NCBI GenBank assembly: GCA_049644305.1
Contig: JBARRQ010000104.1
Span: 1-7,352, forward strand
Direction of reading: 5' to 3'
DNA from: AC-32 sp049644305
GTDB lineage: Bacteria; Actinomycetota; Thermoleophilia; Gaiellales; Gaiellaceae
Length of the DNA: 7,352 bases
Part shown: piece by piece, positions 1-6,113 of the stretch
Numbering within the stretch: position 1 is the stretch's first letter
How the letters are laid out: every line of letters starts with the position of its first letter
The notes under the pieces: generated by a model
Database searches by the model: none
What the model was told of the DNA's origin: nothing
The model's input: only the letters and a program-made list of their open reading frames with translations
Made by a program: the position numbers and the translations under genes

Positions 1-1055
1 ACGACCTGAGAGCCCTCCTCGAACGGGAGCGCCTCATCGGCGAAGCGGCTGACGAGGACCCGGCCGGCCTTCGTCTCTACGTGGAACTGGCTGTACATGC
101 CGAGGTAGACGATCTCGCCGATCGTCCCTTCGAGCCGTGAGCCATTCTCGGAAGCCGAAGCGCCGGCTCCTCCCAGCTGCACCCGCTCGGGCCGCACGGC
201 GACCCGCAGCGAGTCGCCGGTGTTGACGCCCGCGCCGGCCGGCACGACCAGGCGTTCGCCGTCGCCGAGCCGCATCAGCGCGTACTCGCCGACGCGCTCC
301 TGGACGGTCAGGTCGAGCGCGTTCAGCGAGCCGATGAAGTCCGCGACGAACGCGGTCTGCGGCCGCTCGTAGATCTCGCGTGGGCTGCCGATCTGCTCGA
401 CGCGGCCCCCGTTCATGACCGCGATCCGGTCGGACATCGCAAGCGCCTCTTCCTGGTCGTGCGTCACGTAGACGAAGGTGGTCCCGAGCTCGGACTGGAT
501 CCGCTTCAGCTCGAGCTGCATCTGCTTGCGCAGCTTCACGTCGAGCGCGCCGAGCGGCTCGTCGAGCAGGAGCGCGGCGGGCCGGTTCACGAGCGCCCGT
601 GCGAGCGCGACTCGCTGTTGCTGGCCGCCGGAGAGCTGCCGCGTGCGCCGCCGCTCGAGCCCTTCGAGCTCGACCACCCGCAGCATCGCCTCGACGCGCT
701 CCCGGTGCTCGCTCCTGGGGACCCGCTTGACCTTGAGCCCGTAGGCGACGTTGTCGTAGATCGACATGTGCGGGAAGAGCGCGTAGTGCTGGAAGACCAT
801 ATTCACCGGCCGGCGGTTGGGGCGCACGTGCGTCACGTCCTCTCCCTGCAGGACGATCCGCCCCACGTCGGGCTCCTCGAAGCCGGCGATCATCCGCAGG
901 CTCGTCGTCTTGCCGCAGCCGCTCGGGCCGAGCAGCGAGAAGAACTCGCCCTCGGCGATCGAAAGCGTCACGTTCTCCACGGCCGCGACCTTGCCGAAGC
1001 CCTTGCTGACGCCCTCCAACGCAATCGCCACGCTCCGGTCCTGCGCCACTCGCAC
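1..1055 (-). CDS. ABC transporter ATP-binding protein, PotA-like (3' end off the window)
   Basis: Nucleotide-binding subunit that would drive an ABC importer of the spermidine/putrescine, iron or sulfate class at the inner face of the membrane. Translation from GTG 1055 gives 351 codons. Walker A GPSGCGKT is at residues 43-50, the Q-loop glutamine at 89, signature LSGGQ at 141-145, Walker B LLLDEP at 162-167 and the switch histidine at 199 (THDQEEA). About 120 residues of a TOBE-type regulatory domain follow (VAVRPERVQL). Family members are about 350-380 residues, so little is missing; the stop lies left of the window. The start is uncertain: GTG 1055, 1049 and 1031 are all in frame, and only 1031 has an AGGA-like site (7-nt gap). 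It is divergent from the MFS gene across about 48 bp. The cognate permease and binding-protein genes are not visible, so the substrate cannot be named; potA is the closest pattern, not an assignment. Confidence 0.93.
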   Translation of the reverse strand, partial: MRVAQDRSVAIALEGVSKGFGKVAAVENVTLSIAEGEFFSLLGPSGCGKTTSLRMIAGFEEPDVGRIVLQGEDVTHVRPNRRPVNMVFQHYALFPHMSIYDNVAYGLKVKRVPRSEHRERVEAMLRVVELEGLERRRTRQLSGGQQQRVALARALVNRPAALLLDEPLGALDVKLRKQMQLELKRIQSELGTTFVYVTHDQEEALAMSDRIAVMNGGRVEQIGSPREIYERPQTAFVADFIGSLNALDLTVQERVGEYALMRLGDGERLVVPAGAGVNTGDSLRVAVRPERVQLGGAGASASENGSRLEGTIGEIVYLGMYSQFHVETKAGRVLVSRFADEALPFEEGSQV

Positions 1056-1103
1056 GAGTCTAAAGAGTTGACTTAGGACTCCCATCCTGGATGCAATCCG
1101 CAC

Positions 1104-2738
1104 GTGAGCAGGCCGGTACAGGCAGCTGCGGCGCTCCGTGCGGTCATGCGCAACCGGAACCTGCGGCGCGTCGAGCTCGCCTGGGGAGGCGCGATCGCGG
1201 CCGAATGGGCCCACTTCGTCGCGCTCGGCGTCTTCGCGTACCACGCCGGCGGCACATCTGGGGTCGGGATCGCCGGGCTCGTCCGCATGCTGCCCGCCGC
1301 ATTCGTGGCGCCGCTCGCGAGCAGCTTCGGCGACCGCTTTCGCCGCGAGCGGTTCCTCCTGGTCATCGCCGTGGCCGGCTGCGCCGCTCTCGCCGGCTCG
1401 GCCGCCGCCTTCTTCGCCGGAAAGAACCAGGCGCTTATCTATGCGTTCGCCGCTGTCGTCGGGATCACCTCGACGCTCTTCCGGCCGACGATGCAGGCAA
1501 TCCTGCCGTCGCTCGCTCGCACCCCCGAGGAGCTGATCGCCTCGAACGGCGCGACGTCGACAATCGAGAGCCTCGGCACGCTGGTCGGGCCTCTGCTGGC
1601 CGGGCTGCTCGTCGCGCTCGCCAGCCCCGGCGTGGTCTTTGCTGCCGCAGCGGGCGGGCTGCTCGCGGCCGCCGTGCTGCTCGCGCCTGTGCAGGTGCTG
1701 GGCCGGATCCAGACGGTCCCGGTCGGCGTCGGCGCGCGCCAGCTAGTGCTCGGCGGCATCCAGGCGGTCGGCCGCTCGTCGAGAACCCGCCTGATCGTCG
1801 GCCTCATCGCCGCGCAGGGGTTCGTCCGCGGCTGCCTCAACGTGCTCCTCGTCGTCGCCGTCTTCCGCGTGCTCCATGCGGGCGGCGGAGCGGTCGGCTA
1901 CCTGACCGCGGCGCTGGGGGTCGGCGGCCTGGTCGGGGCGTTCGGCGCGCTGACGCTCGAGGGAAGGCGGCTGGCCGTTCCGCTCGGGGCGGCGCTCTTC
2001 TTCTGGGGCCTGCCGATCTCGCTCGTCGCGCCGAAGCCGTACTTCCCGCTTGCGGTGCTTCTGTTGATGGTCGTCGGCGCCGCCAACAGCATCGAGGACG
2101 TCGCGGGCTTCACGCTGCTCCAGCGCATCGTCCCCGACCAGATCCTCAGCCGCGTCCTCGGCGTCGCCTGGGGGCTCGTGATGGGCGCGGTCGCACTCGG
2201 CTCGATCGCGGCGCCGGGGGTCGTCAAGGTAATCGGCCCGCGCGCGGGGTTTGCCGCCGTCGGCGCGATCCTGCCACTGCTGACGCTCCTGACCTGGAGG
2301 CGCCTCCGCTCCATCGACCGCGACGTGGCCGCGCCCGCCGCCGAGCTGGCCCTCATCGGCGACGTGTCGCTCTTCGCGCCGCTGTCCGTCGTTGCGAAGG
2401 AGCACGTCGCAGGGAAGCTGACGAAGGTGGACGTCGCTCCCGGCGAGGTCGTCATTCGTACCGGCGACCCGGGCGACCGCTTCTACATCGTCGCCGACGG
2501 CGAGCTCGAGATCTCGAACGGCGCGCAGGCGACCGCTCGGCGCGGAGACTTCTTCGGCGAGATCGCCCTGCTCCGCGACGTGCCGCGAACGGCGACCGTC
2601 AGGGCCACGACGGCCTCGCAGCTCTACGCGCTCGAGCGGGACGACTTCCTCGCCGCCGTCACCGGGCAGCCGGACGTCCGGGCCGCAGGCGAGGCGGTCG
2701 TCGACGAGCGCCTCGGCAGCACGGTCACGACGTCGTGA
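1104..2738 (+). CDS. MFS permease fused to a C-terminal cyclic-nucleotide-binding domain
   Basis: A 544-residue two-part protein. Residues about 20-400 are hydrophobic and rich in Gly/Ala/Leu, with roughly 10-12 membrane segments and an MFS-like basic loop (GDRFRRER, near residue 76) between segments 2 and 3. This suggests a secondary transporter of the MFS_1/MFS_3 type with unknown substrate. Residues about 420-530 form a cNMP-binding (CRP/PKA-like) beta-roll. The phosphate-binding cassette FGEIALLRDVPRTATV starts near residue 484 and keeps the Glu (486) and Arg (495) that contact cyclic nucleotide in the family. The likely role is transport gated or modulated by cAMP or cGMP at the cytoplasmic face, which is inference. 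Start: GTG 1104 has no clear Shine-Dalgarno. A TTGACT at 1068-1073 and a TGCAAT at 1092-1097 (18-nt spacer) would place transcription start at about 1104, so a leaderless message is possible. ATG 1146 is the fallback start. It is divergent from the ABC gene and overlaps the acVLRF1-like gene by 14 bp tail to tail. Confidence 0.9.
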   Translation: MSRPVQAAAALRAVMRNRNLRRVELAWGGAIAAEWAHFVALGVFAYHAGGTSGVGIAGLVRMLPAAFVAPLASSFGDRFRRERFLLVIAVAGCAALAGSAAAFFAGKNQALIYAFAAVVGITSTLFRPTMQAILPSLARTPEELIASNGATSTIESLGTLVGPLLAGLLVALASPGVVFAAAAGGLLAAAVLLAPVQVLGRIQTVPVGVGARQLVLGGIQAVGRSSRTRLIVGLIAAQGFVRGCLNVLLVVAVFRVLHAGGGAVGYLTAALGVGGLVGAFGALTLEGRRLAVPLGAALFFWGLPISLVAPKPYFPLAVLLLMVVGAANSIEDVAGFTLLQRIVPDQILSRVLGVAWGLVMGAVALGSIAAPGVVKVIGPRAGFAAVGAILPLLTLLTWRRLRSIDRDVAAPAAELALIGDVSLFAPLSVVAKEHVAGKLTKVDVAPGEVVIRTGDPGDRFYIVADGELEISNGAQATARRGDFFGEIALLRDVPRTATVRATTASQLYALERDDFLAAVTGQPDVRAAGEAVVDERLGSTVTTS

Positions 2739-2740
2739 CC
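2723..2740. repeat. Perfect 18-bp palindrome at the convergent gene ends
   Basis: GGTCACGACGTCGTGACC is its own reverse complement. It contains the stop codons of both convergent genes: TGA 2736-2738 on plus and the TGA complementary to 2725-2727 on minus. Both proteins therefore end in the same residues, V-T-T-S. There is no T-run on either side, so it is not a classical intrinsic terminator. It may still act as a bidirectional stop or protein-binding site, or simply be a symmetric overlap. Confidence 0.7.
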
Positions 2741-3351
2741 TCGGCCGCGTAGAGGTCGTACGGCAGGCGCTCGAGGTCTCGCTGCCGCGGATCGGGAACG
2801 GTGAAGAAGCGCGGCACTGCACGGTCTGCGAGCCAAAAGAGCCGCGGTTCGGCGAGCACCTGCCCGACCGCGGTGCGGTCTCCGCCGAGAGCGACGAACT
2901 CGACCCGCTCGCGCCACGGCTCGAGCACCCGCACCGCCGTCTCGGCCGCCTCCTCGATCAGCGCGCGAGCTTGCTCCTCGCGCCGGCGACGGAAGCGGTT
3001 GGACGACGAGCCGCCCTTCTTGTGCTTCCCCTTTACGAACCGCGAGCCGACCTTCGACGCCACCAGCCGCTCGCCCTCGAAGACGCCGAACGCGTAGCCG
3101 CCGAGCCGGACCAGCACCGCCGCGACGACGCGGTCCTGCGCGAGCGCTTCGAAGAGCGGGCCCAGCTCCACGGTCTCGTACTCGCCCTCGTGCGCGAGAC
3201 CGAACGGCGGGCGCACGGTGATCGTCTCCGCCGCAGTCTCGACGCGGACCGCGTCGTCACGGTAGACGGCCCGCCCCGGCTCGCCCTCGAGCGGCGCAAG
3301 ACGCTTGCGCACATTCTCACGGCCGATGTACCTTCTTGACAGTCTTGACAC
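2725..3351 (-). CDS. acVLRF1-like (Vms1-like release factor) ribosome-rescue protein
   Basis: A soluble basic protein of about 208 residues in the eRF1/Vms1-like release factor fold. Known relatives cleave peptidyl-tRNA on stalled large ribosomal subunits. The diagnostic part is a loop followed by a helix: a basic stretch (KGKHKK), then G-G-S-S-S-N-R-F (complement of 2992-3015), RRRREEQ and a long Ala/Glu helix. From memory, actinobacterial acVLRF1 proteins carry GGWSQ-type loops at this place, with a catalytic Gln. Here the positions after GG are Ser-Ser-Ser-Asn, so no Gln is present. Before the loop is a VLVRLGGYAFGVFEGERLV strand pair typical of the fold. After it come VEFVALGGDRT and VGQVLAEPRL. 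The start is unsettled: GTG 3351 is used here, GTG 3312 would give 195 residues, and no convincing Shine-Dalgarno separates them. It is divergent from the RES antitoxin gene, and its 5' end lies in that gene's promoter repeats. Family assignment is likely; activity is uncertain. Confidence 0.72.
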   Translation of the reverse strand: MSRLSRRYIGRENVRKRLAPLEGEPGRAVYRDDAVRVETAAETITVRPPFGLAHEGEYETVELGPLFEALAQDRVVAAVLVRLGGYAFGVFEGERLVASKVGSRFVKGKHKKGGSSSNRFRRRREEQARALIEEAAETAVRVLEPWRERVEFVALGGDRTAVGQVLAEPRLFWLADRAVPRFFTVPDPRQRDLERLPYDLYAAEVTTS

Positions 3352-3365
3352 TTGACGCTCTTGAC
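3335..3365. repeat. Four tandem CTTGAC boxes upstream of the RES antitoxin gene
   Basis: CTTGAC occurs at 3335-3340, 3344-3349, 3351-3356 and 3360-3365, with gaps of 3, 1 and 3 bases. This makes two CTTGAC-NNN-CTTGAC pairs offset by 16 bp. The array covers the proposed -35 box of the antitoxin gene and the 5' end of the divergent acVLRF1-like gene. It is a good candidate operator for the antitoxin or the toxin-antitoxin complex, but no binding protein is shown. Confidence 0.55.
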
Positions 3366-3373
3366 GGTAACCT
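3345..3373 (+). promoter_or_regulatory. Candidate sigma-70-type promoter for the RES module, probably leaderless
   Basis: A consensus -35 TTGACA (3345-3350), a 17-bp spacer and a -10-like TAACCT (3368-3373, fits TANNNT) lie directly before the antitoxin ATG at 3381. Transcription would begin about seven bases after the -10 box, at or next to the ATG. There is no Shine-Dalgarno between them, so a leaderless message is the simplest reading. The -35 box is part of the CTTGAC array, which would let a bound repressor block it. Confidence 0.55.
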
Positions 3374-3380
3374 CGTAGAG

Positions 3381-3884
3381 ATGGCAAGTCTCGCTGCAGC
3401 AGCAAAGAGTTTCCAGCGGACGCTTTCAGAGCTCGGGATCACTGGCGAGGAGGAAGAACTTCAGGACCTTCCCGCGCTCGGGCGGCGCGCCGCGCTTCTT
3501 GCCACGTCAGAAGTCATCTGGCACAAGCACCTCGGGCCGCTGTATACCTCGAAGGAGGTCCGAGAGCTAATGGGTCGCGGAACTCGGCAATCGGTGAGCG
3601 AGCTCGTGAAGAGGCGCCGATTGCTTGCGCTTCCTCAGAAGGATGGCCGCCTCGGCTTTCCCGCGTTTCAGTTCGGGCCGGAGGGCGACCGGCTGTCGGG
3701 GCTCGAGTCGATCCTCGAGCTGTTCGACGGAGCTGTCGAGACTCAATACACCATCGCGTCCTGGTTTGTAAGTCCGGAGCCACTCCTCAAGAACGCAACG
3801 CCCGCAGAATGGCTGCGCCGAGGGCGCGATGAGACGCCAGTGCTCGAGGCCGCTCGCCGCTACGCCGACCGGCTTCGGCACTGA
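3381..3884 (+). CDS. Xre/MbcA/ParS-like antitoxin of the RES toxin-antitoxin module
   Basis: A 167-residue DNA-binding antitoxin predicted to bind and block the RES toxin encoded just downstream and to repress its own promoter. The N-terminal 45 residues form a variable helical lead. Residues about 54-85 (YTSKEVRELMG, then RQSVSELVKRRRLLALP) look like a helix-turn-helix. GFPAFQFGPEGD (92-103) is a hallmark loop of RES-associated actinobacterial antitoxins. Residues about 105-165 match the C-terminal toxin-binding region, with IASWFVSPEPLL (125-136), TPAEWLRRG (140-148) and VLEAARRYADRL (154-165). ATG 3381 fits a leaderless start; a TTG at 3336 would add 15 residues but sits inside the promoter repeats. 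The TGA stop overlaps a CTG in the toxin frame. The pair resembles mycobacterial MbcA-MbcT in order and content. Confidence 0.85.
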   Translation: MASLAAAAKSFQRTLSELGITGEEEELQDLPALGRRAALLATSEVIWHKHLGPLYTSKEVRELMGRGTRQSVSELVKRRRLLALPQKDGRLGFPAFQFGPEGDRLSGLESILELFDGAVETQYTIASWFVSPEPLLKNATPAEWLRRGRDETPVLEAARRYADRLRH

Positions 3885-4462
3885 GCCCACTCGCAAGACC
3901 ACCAAACGACCTCGACGGCTTCCCTTCAGCCGTCGTGGGCCGCGGCGATCGCTTCTACCGCATCTATCACCGCGACCGCTCACCATGGTGGTTCTCGAAC
4001 GCCGGCACGGGTCGCTTCGACCTCCGGAGCGAAGACGGCGGGACGTGCTACCTGGCCGTCAATCCGGTGGGCGCCTTCATCGAGGCCTTTCGCACGAGCG
4101 TCCCCATTGCGGAGATCGCGGTGGATTCCCGACTCGTCGCGACCTTGAGCGTTCCCCGGCGTTCGACCGTCGCTGATTGCACCGTCGCCCGAGCCCGGCG
4201 ATTCGGAATCACTGGCGCGATCCACTCGCAGCCGGACTACGAGCTCACACGCGCGTGGGCCGAGGCCTTTGCGCAGGCGGGATTTGACGGTGTCCGTTAC
4301 TTCCTCAGCCACGATCCGGCTCAACGCGAGCTCGGCGTCGCGCTCTTCGGCCGCGCCGGCGAGCATGACCTGCCGGTGCGCGCGACCGGCCAGATCGACC
4401 CTGTCGTCCTCGAAGAAGCGCAAAGACGGTTCGGCCTGATCGTCGCGCCGACGCCTGCGTAA
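3881..4462 (+). CDS. RES-domain toxin (predicted NAD+-degrading)
   Basis: RES toxins such as MbcT destroy cellular NAD+ by phosphorolysis or hydrolysis; this protein has the domain end to end. In CTG-3881 numbering (193 residues) the first conserved block is RFYRIYHRDRSPWWFS (24-39) with Arg27. It is followed by GTGRFDL (42-48) with Arg45, then TCYLAVNPVGAFIEAF (55-70) with Glu68. GFDGVRYFLSHDP (134-146) supplies the conserved Ser143, and ELGVALFG closes the core. The first ordinary start codon is GTG 3935 (175 residues). The sequence just before it (PPNDLDGFPSAVVGRGDRFY) reads like the usual Pro-rich N-terminal lead of RES proteins. The only near-cognate start in that stretch is CTG 3881, which shares CTGA with the antitoxin stop. 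I chose it by that logic; GTG 3935 remains possible, but no Shine-Dalgarno precedes it. The gene converges with vapC, leaving a 5-bp gap. Confidence 0.83.
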   Translation: MSPLARPPNDLDGFPSAVVGRGDRFYRIYHRDRSPWWFSNAGTGRFDLRSEDGGTCYLAVNPVGAFIEAFRTSVPIAEIAVDSRLVATLSVPRRSTVADCTVARARRFGITGAIHSQPDYELTRAWAEAFAQAGFDGVRYFLSHDPAQRELGVALFGRAGEHDLPVRATGQIDPVVLEEAQRRFGLIVAPTPA

Positions 4463-4467
4463 GGCTG

Positions 4468-4899
4468 CTACTCCACTACGAGGCGATCGAACTCGGGGGT
4501 GCCGGGCACGACGTGACGGAGCCGCGAGATCGAGCCGAACGCGGTGTCGGCCGAGACTAGAGCCTCGACGCCGTCTCCAAGTGCGTACGCGGCGAGCACG
4601 GCGTCGAAGGCGCCGAGCCGCGGATTCCGCTCGAAGAGCGCAAGCCCCCGCTCCAGCACATCTTCATCCGCTACCAGCAGCGGCGAGAGCAGCCGTGCGT
4701 AGCGACGCGCCACCTGCACGGCCTCGGCGCGCGGGAAGCGACGGGCGCGTACGTGCGTGAACTCCTGGATCACCTCGACTGTCGTGGTCGCCGACACGGC
4801 TCCCCCGGAGACAGCGTCGAACAGCCGCTTGCTCGGCTCCCTCAGCGGGTGCCGGCCCCCGACCGCATAGGCCAGGATCGAGGTGTCCACTACGATCAC
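4468..4899 (-). CDS. vapC: PIN-domain ribonuclease toxin (VapC-like)
   Basis: A 143-residue PIN-domain endoribonuclease, the toxin partner of the upstream ribbon-helix-helix antitoxin. Family members cut tRNA or rRNA using Mg2+ or Mn2+ held by an acidic quartet. Visible acidic residues are Asp5 in VIVVDTSILAY, Glu42 (with Glu46 nearby) in TTTVEVIQEF, Asp99 in GAFDAVLAAYAL and Asp118 in ALVSADTAF, so the active site looks complete. Length is normal for the family. The GTG start at 4899 overlaps the antitoxin's TGA stop as GTGA, which indicates translational coupling. The reading frame stays open far upstream of this GTG, but that extension is antisense to other genes and Arg-rich, so it was not used. 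RNA target unknown. Confidence 0.9.
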   Translation of the reverse strand: MIVVDTSILAYAVGGRHPLREPSKRLFDAVSGGAVSATTTVEVIQEFTHVRARRFPRAEAVQVARRYARLLSPLLVADEDVLERGLALFERNPRLGAFDAVLAAYALGDGVEALVSADTAFGSISRLRHVVPGTPEFDRLVVE

Positions 4900-5150
4900 A
4901 GCCCGCCGCTGCGTACCTCGTCGAGCTCCGCCTTCAGCTCTTCGATTGTGTCCGGGACCGGCATCGGCTTCGCCTTTTTGATCCCCTCCCAAGCCGCTCG
5001 CTTCTCCGCGAGGTCGGCTGGGTATGCGGTGTCGATCGCCTCCCGGATCGCTGCCGAGACTGACTGTCGCCGCCGGCGCGCGGCAGTCGCAAGACGGCGG
5101 TATCGAGGCTCGTCGATCAGGATCTGAAGGCGACGTCCATACATACACAT
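4896..5150 (-). CDS. vapB: Ribbon-helix-helix antitoxin (VapB/CopG-like)
   Basis: An 84-residue antitoxin predicted to dimerise on DNA and to neutralise the PIN toxin that follows. Residues 6-13 (RRLQILID) form the DNA-contacting beta strand. EPRYRRLATAARRRR is the first helix and SVSAAIREAIDTAYP the second, the standard ribbon-helix-helix order. The acidic C-terminus (DTIEELKAELDEVRSGGL) is the usual toxin-wrapping tail. Two in-frame starts exist, ATG 5150 and ATG 5144. A TACTGT -10-like box (complement of 5151-5156) would start the message near 5144, so the shorter leaderless form is plausible. The start lies inside an inverted repeat shared with the divergent EamA gene, consistent with autorepression. 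The stop overlaps the toxin start by four bases. Confidence 0.87.
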   Translation of the reverse strand: MCMYGRRLQILIDEPRYRRLATAARRRRQSVSAAIREAIDTAYPADLAEKRAAWEGIKKAKPMPVPDTIEELKAELDEVRSGGL

Positions 5151-5166
5151 ACAGTAGCATGTGTAT
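5143..5166. promoter_or_regulatory. Inverted repeat, candidate VapB operator
   Basis: ATACACAT (5143-5150) and ATGTGTAT (5159-5166) are perfect 8-bp inverted arms around an 8-bp spacer. The spacer region carries TACAGT (5150-5155) on plus and TACTGT on minus, both fitting a TANNNT -10 box. Divergent promoters may therefore overlap here. The site touches the start codons of both vapB and the EamA gene, the usual place for a ribbon-helix-helix operator. No good -35 box was found on either strand. Confidence 0.55.
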
Positions 5167-5169
5167 TCG

Positions 5170-6051
5170 ATGGCGTCCGTCGACCTCGCTCGCCAGCACC
5201 GGCGCGGGCGCTTCTATGTGGCGCTTGCAGCGGTCGCCTGGTCGACGGCGGGCCTCCTCCAGCGCCAGCTGACGGCAGGCGTCGGGACGCAAGTCGCCGG
5301 CCGGGCGTTCTTCGCGGTGCTCGGGCTGCTCGCGTACGTGGCGATCGCGGAACGAGGGCACATCGTCCGAGCCTTCCGCGCGATCGGGCGGGGTGGGCTC
5401 GCCGTCGCCGCGCTGATGGCCGTCTCGTCCGGCTCCTTCATCGTCGCGCTCAACCACACGTCGGTCGCGAACGTGCTCTTCCTGCTTGCGCTGGCGCCGG
5501 TTCTGGCCGCCGTGCTCGGAACGTTCGCCGGCGAGAGCGTCTCGCGGCGCACCTGGCTGGCGATCGCGGTCGCAGTCGGCGGCGTCGCGCTGATGGTCGG
5601 CGGGCCGAGCCACCCGGGCGCGCTCGGCGCCGGGCTCTCGCTGCTGGTGTCCGTCTCGTTCGCCGGCACGCTCGTCATCACACGACACCTGCGCGAGGTC
5701 TCGATGGCGCCGGCGACCTGCCTCTCGCAGGTGCTCGTGCTGCTGGCCGCCGCCGCCTTCGCCCACCCAGGCGAGGTCGGCAGTCAGGATCTCGCGCTGC
5801 TGGCAGGTCTGGGCTTCGGCCAGATCGGCCTCGGCCTGATCTTCCTGACGATCGGCGGGCGTCTGATCCCCGCCGCCGAAGTCGCGTTGATCACGCTCCT
5901 AGAGGTCGTACTCGGTCCGCTCTGGGTCTGGCTGTCGCGGGGCGAGCAGCCGGGAGCGGCGACCCTGATCGGCGGCGCAATCGTCCTCGGCGCCGTGCTG
6001 ATCCAGGCGAGAGCCGCCCCCCAGCTTGAGCCCGTCGCGCCTCCGCCCTAG
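5170..6051 (+). CDS. EamA/DMT-family membrane exporter
   Basis: An integral membrane protein of 293 residues (296 from GTG 5161), the normal size for ten-segment drug/metabolite transporters. It has two EamA-type halves: residues about 15-135, beginning FYVALAAVAWSTAGLLQR, and about 145-280, ending with GAATLIGGAIVLGAVLIQAR. The conserved segment ALNHTSVANVLFLLALAPVLAAVLG closes helices 3-4 of the first half. IPAAEVALITLLEVVLGPLWVWL is its counterpart in the second. Members export amino acids or other metabolites; this substrate cannot be read from sequence. No Shine-Dalgarno is visible for either start. ATG 5170 was chosen as the standard codon, but GTG 5161 is six bases past a TACAGT box. 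Its placement between two toxin-antitoxin modules looks incidental. Confidence 0.9.
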   Translation: MASVDLARQHRRGRFYVALAAVAWSTAGLLQRQLTAGVGTQVAGRAFFAVLGLLAYVAIAERGHIVRAFRAIGRGGLAVAALMAVSSGSFIVALNHTSVANVLFLLALAPVLAAVLGTFAGESVSRRTWLAIAVAVGGVALMVGGPSHPGALGAGLSLLVSVSFAGTLVITRHLREVSMAPATCLSQVLVLLAAAAFAHPGEVGSQDLALLAGLGFGQIGLGLIFLTIGGRLIPAAEVALITLLEVVLGPLWVWLSRGEQPGAATLIGGAIVLGAVLIQARAAPQLEPVAPPP

Positions 6052-6095
6052 ATAGTCGTGACGGAAGTGCGCCAATCGCACCAATTCGATTCGTT

Positions 6096-6110
6096 ATCAG
6101 ATAATCTGAT
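6096..6110. promoter_or_regulatory. 15-bp palindrome before the Phd-like antitoxin gene, candidate operator
   Basis: ATCAGAT-A-ATCTGAT is a perfect 7+1+7 palindrome ending three bases before the GTG start at 6114. It includes GATAAT (6100-6105), a good -10 match that would start transcription at about 6112, again making a nearly leaderless message. The AT-rich block stands out from its GC-rich surroundings. Phd/YefM antitoxins bind short palindromes over their own promoter, so autoregulation fits. No clear -35 box was seen. Confidence 0.6.
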
Positions 6111-6113
6111 TCT

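Noticed and set aside
459..1076. Plus-strand open frame across the ABC ATPase gene
   Set aside because: It is antisense to the Walker and signature motifs and shows low-complexity His/Glu/Arg/Leu composition.
2723..2740. Palindrome called as an intrinsic terminator
   Set aside because: There is no loop-forming spacer and no T-run on either strand, so it is listed as a repeat only.
1091..2752. A long plus-strand frame (553 codons) parallel to the MFS gene
   Set aside because: Its translation is almost entirely Arg, Gly, Ala and Pro with no domain. It is a GC-driven shadow of the MFS-cNMP gene, which has clear motifs.
1743..2822. Minus-strand open frame of 359 codons under the MFS gene
   Set aside because: Charged low-complexity shadow; the plus-strand gene has the membrane segments and a nucleotide-binding cassette.
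3335..3365. CTTGAC repeats read as a CRISPR fragment
   Set aside because: The units are 6 bp with 1-3 bp gaps, far shorter than CRISPR repeats and spacers, and no cas gene is present.
3352..3405. TTG 3405 as the start of the acVLRF1-like gene
   Set aside because: It would extend the protein through the divergent antitoxin gene's promoter and start codon. The extra residues look non-conserved and GTG starts lie closer to the domain.
4900..5766. Upstream extension of the vapC frame, giving a 432-residue protein
   Set aside because: The extension is antisense to the EamA gene and overlaps vapB out of frame. The PIN domain begins at GTG 4899, which is coupled to the vapB stop.
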